This document shows, in pieces, positions 1 through 6,024 of a DNA stretch of 8,912 bases (positions are counted from its first letter, which is position 1; the number at the start of each line of letters is the position of its first letter). Origin of the DNA: Candidatus Krumholzibacteriia bacterium (GTDB lineage Bacteria; Krumholzibacteriota; Krumholzibacteriia; Krumholzibacteriales; Krumholzibacteriaceae); contig JAQTVX010000019.1 of assembly GCA_028706585.1 (NCBI GenBank), positions 1-8,912 on the forward strand, written 5' to 3'. A program made the translations under genes and the position numbers. The notes beneath the pieces are model-generated. The model saw only the letters and a list, made by a program, of their open reading frames with translations, was not told where the DNA came from and searched no databases.

Positions 1-2572
1 CGAACTTATGTCCTTGCCGGAAATGCACGATGGGCGCCATGATGAGATGCTCCTTCCCGTCGAGGAGCGGCGCCTGCCTGAGGACGAACGGCAGCGTCTG
101 TCCCCAGGGGCACATATACGACTTCGTCTCGGGGGCGTCCGTCTCGGCGTCGATGACGTTCGGCGCGAGAATGCCGTCGACGTCCTGCTCGAGGAGAGCC
201 ATGACGTGTCCGTGCGCGACCTGGATCGGGAAACACGGCTCTGCCACGGCGGCCTCCACCCCCTGGTGGGCTATCCTCTTGTTCGTCTTGGGGCTCAGAA
301 CCACATCCACGCCGAGGGCGCGCAGATAGGTCCCCCAGAAGGGGTGCCGGTCGTAGAAATACATCGACCGCGCGACGCCGATCTTGCACCTGCGCCCCTC
401 TTCGCTCGGAGCCGATGTGTCGATGCGCCTTCCGAGCCTCTCCTCCACCGCCGGAATCCAATCGCGCTCGATGAGCTCTCCATAAAACGCCATGAGGTCG
501 GGAATGACCGGCTTGCGCGGCACCTTGGCGCGCTTGCGATAGCGGTCGCTGCACTTGTCCCCCCAGAACGTCTTGTTGCCCTCCACGGTGAACTCCTGGA
601 TGTCGCAGTAGTTCGTGCAGCCCTGGCATGTGAACTCGCGGAGCTTGTAGTCGATCGACGTGAGATCGTAGCCGCGGAATGTCGTCTCGATCCCGAGCGC
701 CTCTACCTTCTCGCGAACGAGCAGCGCAGCGCCGATCGCTCCGATCACGCCGTTGTATGGCGGCACGATGATCTCCTGGCCGAGAACCTCGCTGAACGCC
801 GCGGCGACCGCGTCGTTGTAGGCGGTGCCGCCCTGAAAGAAGATGACCTTTCCGAGCTTGCGCCCGCGGACCACGCGGTTGAGATAGTTCTGCACCACGG
901 AGTATGCGAGCCCGGCTATGATATCGTTCTTGCCCGCGCCCTTCTTCATGTAGGCCGATACGTCCTGCTCCATGTATACGGTGCAGCGTTCGCCGAGGCG
1001 GAGCGGCCGCTCGCTCGAAAAGGCGAGCTCGGCGAACTCGTTGACAATGCTGATATCGAGCTTTTCCGCCTGCTCCTCGAGGAACGAGCCGGTGCCCGCG
1101 GCGCACGCCTCGTTCATCGTGAAATCGACGACGATGCCGTCGGCGATGCTGATGAACTTGGCGTCCTGCCCGCCGATCTCGAAAATGGTATCGACCTTCC
1201 TGTTGATCATGCGGTCGCCGATGAAAGAGGCACCGGTCTTGTGCGCGGTGATCTCGTCGATGATCGCATCCGCGCCGACGAGCTCGCCGATGAGCTCCCT
1301 GCCCGAGCCGGTTGTTCCGACGCCGCGGACGCGGACCTTGCCGCCAACTTCGCGCTCGATCTCCTGGAGCCCCTCGTGAACGATCTCTATCGGCCGCGCC
1401 TGCGTGCGGAGGTAGATCTCCTTTATGACCAGCCCATCGCCGTCGATGAGGGTGAGATTCGTGCTGACAGAGCCGATGTCGATCCCGAGGTACGCATCCA
1501 CGGGAAGATCCCTCCCGTCGAAGGAATATTCATCGACACGGTCGCGGAGGAACAGCACCCGGTCGCGCGTGAGCCGCTTCAATGCGGGGAATTCGGCGCC
1601 TGACTGGAGCCTGAATCCGGCCACGCGCTCCTTCAACGTCACCAAGTCCGGCCCGTTTTCTCGTGAAACGCCCTTCGATGCGCCGGTCGACGCTTGCGGG
1701 CCGTTCGCGCCGTTCGATAGCATCGCCGCGCCGATCGCCGCCGCGTGCACGCATTCCCGCGGAATGAAGAAATCGCCCTCCTCCAGCTCGAAGATACGCG
1801 CGAGCGATTCCGCCACGCCCTTGTTGAGAGCCACGCCCCCGATGAACGCCGTTTTTCCATGCACCGTGCGCCCTCGCGCGATATTGCTTTTGAAGTTGCG
1901 GGCGACCGACTCGCAGAGCCCCTTGAGAACCTCCTCGGGCCTGTACCCCTTCTGCTGCGAGTGGATCATGTCGGACTTGGCAAACACGCTGCAGCGCCCC
2001 GCGATCTTCGGCGTGCGCTCCGCGCCGAGGACAATGTCGCCGACGTCCTCTATCTGGAACCGGAGCCGGGTCGACTGCTGGTCCATGAACGATCCGGTGC
2101 CCGCCGCGCAGTCGCCGTTCGTCTGGTAATCGACGATGCCGATCCGGCCGCTCTCGTTCGATATGCGAATGAACTTGGAGTTCTCCCCGCCCATCTCGAA
2201 TATGTTGGTGACGTCCGGGTAAAGGGTTCCGACGCCGACGGAAGCCGCCTTGAACTCGTTCTCGACGCCGAGACCCAGCGCGCCTCCGACCAGCTTGGCG
2301 GCCGAACCCGTGACGATGGCTCCACCGATCTCATCGTGGCCGACGTAACTAAAGAGCTCGCCCAGCAGCTTTACCGAAGCTTCGAGCGGGCGCCCCTGAA
2401 TACGCCGGTACGCCGAGACGGCGATTGCCCCGTCGGAATTCCCTGGGCATGGAAAGACTTCGGCGACGGGGCCGCCATCTTTGGCCTTGAGAGCCTCGAG
2501 AGCTTCCCGCGGGCCGATCAGCGCCCACTTCGCGCTTACCGTTCCGACGTCCAGTCCCAGAAAGAACTTCAT
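1..2572 (-). CDS. Large acyl-CoA dehydratase/reductase activase: two BadF/BadG/BcrA/BcrD ATPase domains plus DUF2229 (C-terminus beyond window)
   Basis: This is the N-terminal 857 residues of a cytoplasmic ASKHA-fold ATPase. Such activases use ATP hydrolysis to push a low-potential electron from a [4Fe-4S] cluster into 2-hydroxyacyl-CoA dehydratases, benzoyl-CoA reductases or related double-cubane proteins. Domain 1 (about residues 3-270) shows phosphate loop GLDVGTVS, GGENSK at 128-133, CAAGTGSF with Cys155, Cys194 in GRCSVF, and GGVALN at 245-250. Domain 2 (about 361-600) repeats this: GIDIGSVS at 363-370, GGQDAK from 467, CAAGTGSF with Cys490, Cys530 in ERCTVY, and GGTAYN at 581-586. The cysteine spacings of 39 and 40 match the cluster-binding pair of HgdC-type activators. 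A linker with Cys649, 652, 656 and 674 leads to DUF2229 (from about residue 728; CKIGVARSMYFY, EPCFPI, SYMCPW). The ATG at 2572 has AAAGGTG about 5 bases upstream. Large relatives often continue into a dehydratase-subunit-like region; here that part lies outside the window. The substrate is unknown. Confidence 0.93.
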   Translation of the reverse strand, partial: MKFFLGLDVGTVSAKWALIGPREALEALKAKDGGPVAEVFPCPGNSDGAIAVSAYRRIQGRPLEASVKLLGELFSYVGHDEIGGAIVTGSAAKLVGGALGLGVENEFKAASVGVGTLYPDVTNIFEMGGENSKFIRISNESGRIGIVDYQTNGDCAAGTGSFMDQQSTRLRFQIEDVGDIVLGAERTPKIAGRCSVFAKSDMIHSQQKGYRPEEVLKGLCESVARNFKSNIARGRTVHGKTAFIGGVALNKGVAESLARIFELEEGDFFIPRECVHAAAIGAAMLSNGANGPQASTGASKGVSRENGPDLVTLKERVAGFRLQSGAEFPALKRLTRDRVLFLRDRVDEYSFDGRDLPVDAYLGIDIGSVSTNLTLIDGDGLVIKEIYLRTQARPIEIVHEGLQEIEREVGGKVRVRGVGTTGSGRELIGELVGADAIIDEITAHKTGASFIGDRMINRKVDTIFEIGGQDAKFISIADGIVVDFTMNEACAAGTGSFLEEQAEKLDISIVNEFAELAFSSERPLRLGERCTVYMEQDVSAYMKKGAGKNDIIAGLAYSVVQNYLNRVVRGRKLGKVIFFQGGTAYNDAVAAAFSEVLGQEIIVPPYNGVIGAIGAALLVREKVEALGIETTFRGYDLTSIDYKLREFTCQGCTNYCDIQEFTVEGNKTFWGDKCSDRYRKRAKVPRKPVIPDLMAFYGELIERDWIPAVEERLGRRIDTSAPSEEGRRCKIGVARSMYFYDRHPFWGTYLRALGVDVVLSPKTNKRIAHQGVEAAVAEPCFPIQVAHGHVMALLEQDVDGILAPNVIDAETDAPETKSYMCPWGQTLPFVLRQAPLLDGKEHLIMAPIVHFRQGHKF

Positions 2573-2656
2573 ATGCACCTTTCACTGCATCGTGCCCGGC
2601 GTCAAACGACCAGAACGCGGCCGTTCGACGGCTCAGGCGGGCAAGTACTTTGGATT

Positions 2657-2675
2657 ATCCATGCATTCTATGGAT
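2657..2675. repeat. Small palindrome overlapping the candidate activase -10 box
   Basis: ATCCAT (2657-2662) and ATGGAT (2670-2675) form a perfect 6-bp inverted repeat around a 7-base spacer. It lies in the non-coding region between the divergent activase and exported-protein genes and covers the putative minus-strand -10 hexamer. That placement would suit a repressor operator. A 6-bp palindrome can arise by chance, so operator function is inference. Confidence 0.35.
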
Positions 2676-2692
2676 TTTGCCGCTCCGCGCAA
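2665..2692 (-). promoter_or_regulatory. Candidate sigma70-type promoter of the activase gene
   Basis: Read on the minus strand, TTGCGC (2692-2687) and TAGAAT (2670-2665, 5 of 6 consensus bases) are separated by 16 bases. Transcription would start near 2658 and leave a leader of about 85 bases before the ATG at 2572. The -35 match is weak (3 of 6). The assignment rests on sequence pattern only, and sigma-factor preferences in this lineage are unknown. Confidence 0.4.
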
Positions 2693-2773
2693 GGCATTGG
2701 CAGGATTCGGTCGAAAATGGGTAGCGAACGGTCGCAGGCGGAGGGCGAACGCCATTCGCATTCAATTAATCCT

Positions 2774-2801
2774 TTCACATCCGACGCGCCCGTGATATGA
2801 A
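2774..2801 (+). promoter_or_regulatory. Candidate sigma70-type promoter of the exported repeat protein
   Basis: TTCACA (2774-2779, 5 of 6 consensus bases) and TATGAA (2796-2801, 4 of 6) are separated by 16 bases. Transcription would start near 2808, giving a leader of roughly 30 bases that contains the strong ribosome binding site ahead of the ATG at 2840. This is a pattern-based prediction. Confidence 0.45.
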
Positions 2802-2828
2802 GGGGGCAACCATCATCCTGAAATCCAA

Positions 2829-2835
2829 AGGAGGT
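2829..2835 (+). promoter_or_regulatory. Strong Shine-Dalgarno site fixing the start of the exported protein
   Basis: AGGAGGT lies 4 bases upstream of the ATG at 2840 and is a near-perfect complement to the 16S rRNA 3' end. It decides the start codon and places the signal peptide correctly at the N-terminus. It is the strongest ribosome binding site in the window, which suggests efficient translation. Confidence 0.85.
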
Positions 2836-2839
2836 CGCC

Positions 2840-5242
2840 ATGCGCAGAGCAATCGGAACGTTGTTATCCGTGCTTCTTTGCACCGTGATCTTTACCGCGA
2901 CGCCCGCAAGGGCCTATTGGGTAAAAAATGGCGTCGGGCTCTGCACGGCCATGGGGACCCAAACTGAACCCTCTGTCGTCTCCGACGGCGCGGGCGGCGC
3001 CATCGTCGCCTGGGAGGACTACCGCAACGGGAACTCCGACATCTACGCCCAGAGGGTGGATGCCCTGGGAAACGTCCTTTGGACGAGCGGCGGCGTCGCT
3101 CTCTGCACGGCAGGAGGGATTCAGCAACACCCCATGACCATCTCCGACGGCGCGGGCGGCGCCATAGTCACATGGCACGACTCCCGCAACAGCAGCTATG
3201 ATATCTACGCCCAGAAGGTGGATGCGACGGGAACCGTCCAGTGGACGACCAACGGCATCGTGCTCTGCTCGGCAGCCGGGCACCAGCTTTATCCCACGAT
3301 CGCATCCGATGGCGCGGACGGCGCCATAGTGACGTGGTACGACTTCCGCGACGAGAATTGGGATATTTACGCCCAGAAGGTGAATGCCTCAGGAATCATC
3401 CAGTGGACGAGCGACGGCGTCCCTCTCTGCACGGCGGTGTCGGATCAAACCAATCCAGTGATTGTTTCCGACGACGCCGGAGGCGCTGTCGTCGCATGGT
3501 ACGACTACCGCGACGGAAACTGGGATATTTACGCCCAGAGGGTGGACGCTACCGGAACCGTCCAGTGGATAGTCGACGGCATCCCTCTCTGCATGGTGGA
3601 GAGGGACCAACAATATCCTGCGATCGCCTCGGATGGCGTGGGCGGCGCCATCGTAACTTGGCTCGACTACCGCGAATCGAACTACGACATCTACGCCCAG
3701 AGGGTAAATGCTACCGGAACTGTCCAATGGACGACGGACGGCGTCGCTATCTGCACGGCAACGGGCTTGCAGTGGTATCCTGCGATCACCTCGGACGGCG
3801 TGGGCGGCGCCATCATCACATGGCATGACGACAGCTATAGCATTTACGCCCAGAGGGTGGACGCTATCGGAACCGTCCAGTGGACGACAGACGGCATCGC
3901 TATCTGCACGGCAACGGGCTTGCAGTGGTATCCTGTGATCACCTCGGATGGCGTGGGGGGCGCCATCGTGACTTGGCTCGACGACCGCGACGGGAACTAC
4001 GATATCTACGCCCAACGTGTGGATGCCTCGGGAACCACTCAGTGGACAACCGACGGAATCGCACTATGCTCGGCAACGACGAATCAGTACTATCCCGCGA
4101 TCGCATCCGACGGCGCGGGCGGCGCCATCGTCACATGGTACGACTCCCGGAGCGGGAACTATGACATCTACGTTCAGAGCGTCGACGCGAGAGGCGCGGC
4201 CGGCCTCCTCGCCCCCGCCATCCGTTCGGTGCGGGACGTGCCGGGGGACGAGGGCGGCCGGATATACCTTTCCTGGTACGCCGCCAGGGCCGACCTGTTC
4301 ATGGACAGCCGGATGTCGTACTACTCGCTCTGGCGGGCCATCGACGCGAGCGGCGTCGCCCAGGCGCTCGACGCCGGCGCGACCACGATCGACGACCTCT
4401 CGGAACTCAACGCCGCGAGCAGCGATCCGGTTCTGTTCGTCGAATCGACATCGAGCCGCACCTTCTTCTGGGAGCTCGTGGAGACAGTCGACGCCTATTA
4501 CATGGAGGCCTACGGCAAGCCCATCGCCACGCTCTTCGACTCGACGGCGGAATGCACCGAGTACCATTACTTCCAGGTCGTGGCCCACTCGACGACGCCG
4601 ACCCTGTTCTGGAAATCCGATCCCGACAGCGGATACTCCGTGGACAACCTCCCGCCGGGCACGCCGATCGATCTCGCCGGAGAGCAGAGCTTCGTGCCGG
4701 TGGGGCTCAGGATCACCTGGACGGAGAACGAGGAGAGCGACCTTTCGCGCTACAACGTGTACCGAGGCACGAGCGAGGATTTCGTGCCAGGGAGCGGCAA
4801 TCTCGCGGCGACGCTCGACGACAATGAATGGTTCGACAGCTCCTGGAGCTGGGACGCCGGATACTGCTACAAGATCTCGGCCACCGATTTGCACGGCAAC
4901 GAGAGCGGCTACGCGCTCCTCGATCCGGACAACATCACCGACACCGAGACTCCGGGCGCGCCGCGCTCGAGCTACCTCTCCCAGAACTATCCGAACCCGT
5001 TCAATCCGACGACGAGCATCTCCTTCGGGCTCTCGGCGCCGGGGCACGTGTCGCTGAGGATCTACGACGTCGCGGGACGCCTCATGCGTGAGATCGTGAA
5101 TGGCGACCGGCAAGCGGGCAAATACCGAGAGACATGGGACGGCCGCGACTCGAACGGCCGCACGGTCGCGAGCGGCATCTATTTCTGCAAGCTGTCGGCC
5201 GGGAGCTTCGTGGAGACTCGTAAGATGGCGCTTATGAGGTGA
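2840..5242 (+). CDS. Exported repeat protein: 8 x ~54-residue repeats, FN3-like modules, C-terminal FlgD/T9SS-type sorting domain
   Basis: An 800-residue extracellular or cell-surface protein of unknown function. Residues 1-25 form a signal peptide: MRRA start, hydrophobic core, cleavage predicted after ARA. Residues 27-455 hold eight tandem repeats with the core DGxGGAIVTWxDxRxGN-YDIYAQRVDA; length and beta-rich pattern suggest a beta-propeller, one blade per repeat (inference). Residues 456-600 look like an interrupted fibronectin-III-like module (RIYLSWYAA, YYSLWRA). Residues 604-695 are a clearer one (GLRITWTENEESDLSRYNVY). Residues 713-800 match the FlgD-like/type-IX C-terminal domain: YPNPFNPTT, then LRIYDVAGRLMREI, then ASGIYFCKLSAG. 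In Bacteroidota such ends direct secretion by T9SS; in other FCB-like phyla the export route is less certain. The gene is divergent from the activase and convergent with the regulator gene at 5257. No catalytic residues are recognisable, so an adhesin, binding or structural role is most likely. Confidence 0.93.
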   Translation: MRRAIGTLLSVLLCTVIFTATPARAYWVKNGVGLCTAMGTQTEPSVVSDGAGGAIVAWEDYRNGNSDIYAQRVDALGNVLWTSGGVALCTAGGIQQHPMTISDGAGGAIVTWHDSRNSSYDIYAQKVDATGTVQWTTNGIVLCSAAGHQLYPTIASDGADGAIVTWYDFRDENWDIYAQKVNASGIIQWTSDGVPLCTAVSDQTNPVIVSDDAGGAVVAWYDYRDGNWDIYAQRVDATGTVQWIVDGIPLCMVERDQQYPAIASDGVGGAIVTWLDYRESNYDIYAQRVNATGTVQWTTDGVAICTATGLQWYPAITSDGVGGAIITWHDDSYSIYAQRVDAIGTVQWTTDGIAICTATGLQWYPVITSDGVGGAIVTWLDDRDGNYDIYAQRVDASGTTQWTTDGIALCSATTNQYYPAIASDGAGGAIVTWYDSRSGNYDIYVQSVDARGAAGLLAPAIRSVRDVPGDEGGRIYLSWYAARADLFMDSRMSYYSLWRAIDASGVAQALDAGATTIDDLSELNAASSDPVLFVESTSSRTFFWELVETVDAYYMEAYGKPIATLFDSTAECTEYHYFQVVAHSTTPTLFWKSDPDSGYSVDNLPPGTPIDLAGEQSFVPVGLRITWTENEESDLSRYNVYRGTSEDFVPGSGNLAATLDDNEWFDSSWSWDAGYCYKISATDLHGNESGYALLDPDNITDTETPGAPRSSYLSQNYPNPFNPTTSISFGLSAPGHVSLRIYDVAGRLMREIVNGDRQAGKYRETWDGRDSNGRTVASGIYFCKLSAGSFVETRKMALMR
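2918..4204 (+). repeat. Eight in-frame tandem repeats of 162 bp within the exported protein gene
   Basis: Units start at 2918, 3080, 3242, 3404, 3566, 3728, 3881 and 4043. Each begins at a codon for Trp and encodes 54 residues, except unit 6 (3728-3880), which is 51 residues long because three codons are missing around WHDDSYSIYAQ. Each unit has a single cysteine at repeat position 9 (motif LC or IC). The GGAIVTW and DIYAQ blocks are the most conserved. Units 6 and 7 are the closest pair at DNA level, with a 39-base identical run (3744-3782 against 3897-3935), which suggests recent duplication. Confidence 0.95.
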
Positions 5243-5256
5243 GGCACTGCATCCTG

Positions 5257-6024
5257 TCACCACTTGAGGATCTTGCGGAGCTCTCTCGCCTGAGCGCGGC
5301 TGAGGGGGATCACGGGACCGCCCTTCCCTTCCATCCGGAGCCGGTAGCTCCCGTTGAACCACGGGGTGATCTCGTAGATGCGATTGATGTTGGCGAGATA
5401 GGATTTGTGAACTCGCACGAGGTTCGGGGTTCCGAGCTCCTTCTCGAGCTCGTCGAGGGAACGAAAGCCGACTGTGCCCTCGAGAGCGCGTGCGACGACA
5501 TTGATTGCCCCTTCGGAGACCGTCGCGTATAGAATGTCGTTCACGTCTACCATGACGAGCGATTCCCCCTGCCGCACGGCGAGCCGCCTGGGGGAAGCGC
5601 CTACCGCCGAGATGAGGGCCTTGAGATCGGGGCCGGGCTCGGCTCCCCTGCGGATACGCCGTGAGCGCTCGATCGCCTGCGAGAGCCGTTTCTCCTCGAC
5701 GGGCTTCAGAACATAGTCCACCGCGTGCACCTCGAAGGCCTTGATTGCGTAGCTGTCGTACGCCGTGACGAAGACTATCGCCGGCGCGCGTTCCAGGCCC
5801 GAGATGCGCGAGACGACCTGGAAGCCGTCGAGCCCCGGCATCTGGATATCGAGGAGCACGACGTCGGGCTCGAGCTTCTTGATGAGCTTCACGGCCTCGA
5901 GCCCCTCGCTCCCCTCGCCCACGATCTCCACGCCCTCGATCTTGCTGCAGAGACGCTTGAGATCCCGGCGCGCCGGGCTTTCGTCGTCGACGATGAGAAC
6001 GCGAAGCCGTTCCTTCTCAGACAT
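5257..6024 (-). CDS. LytTR-family response regulator (AlgR/LytR type)
   Basis: A cytoplasmic transcription regulator phosphorylated by its partner kinase. Numbered from the upstream ATG at 6030 (257 residues), the receiver domain covers about 9-125, with acidic pocket Asp15/Asp16, phosphoacceptor Asp61 in LLDIQMPGLDG, switch Thr89 in FVTAYDSYA and Lys109 in VLKP. A LytTR DNA-binding domain covers about 149-257 and contains RVHKSYLANINRI and IPLSRAQARELRKIL. Both ATGs, 6030 and 6024, are possible. I prefer 6024 because AGGAG then sits 6 bases upstream, whereas it directly abuts the ATG at 6030. Either start overlaps the kinase gene (8 or 14 bases), so translation is probably coupled. The gene ends 14 bp from the stop of the convergent exported-protein gene. 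LytTR proteins usually bind paired direct repeats near promoters. The target genes here are unknown. Confidence 0.95.
   Translation of the reverse strand: MSEKERLRVLIVDDESPARRDLKRLCSKIEGVEIVGEGSEGLEAVKLIKKLEPDVVLLDIQMPGLDGFQVVSRISGLERAPAIVFVTAYDSYAIKAFEVHAVDYVLKPVEEKRLSQAIERSRRIRRGAEPGPDLKALISAVGASPRRLAVRQGESLVMVDVNDILYATVSEGAINVVARALEGTVGFRSLDELEKELGTPNLVRVHKSYLANINRIYEITPWFNGSYRLRMEGKGGPVIPLSRAQARELRKILKW

Noticed and set aside
6..1106. A minus-strand open frame of 366 residues in another register
   Set aside because: Its translation is Arg/Gly-rich low-complexity sequence typical of an off-frame reading. The activase reading in the neighbouring frame is continuous through the same bases.
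8..1603. A plus-strand open frame of 531 residues opposite the activase
   Set aside because: The minus strand encodes a protein with unmistakable activase motifs in order. The plus frame is a GC-driven antisense shadow with no recognisable domain.
1745..2800. A plus-strand open frame of 351 residues over the activase start and the intergenic region
   Set aside because: It has no ribosome site, no domain and a compositional shadow pattern. It also crosses the predicted promoters and the start of the real minus-strand gene.
2864..4015. Antisense open frames of 139 and 208 residues across the repeat array
   Set aside because: Their repeating sequence merely mirrors the 162-bp periodicity of the exported-protein gene, so the open frame is copied unit by unit.
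2918..4204. A possible CRISPR-like or satellite array
   Set aside because: The units are 162 bp, contiguous without unique spacers, in frame and coding, with protein-level conservation. This is a coding tandem repeat.
4064..5362. A minus-strand open frame of 432 residues antisense to the FN3/C-terminal part of the exported protein
   Set aside because: The plus frame shows FN3-like and YPNPFNP-type motifs, while the minus frame has no motif and runs into the real regulator gene in another register.
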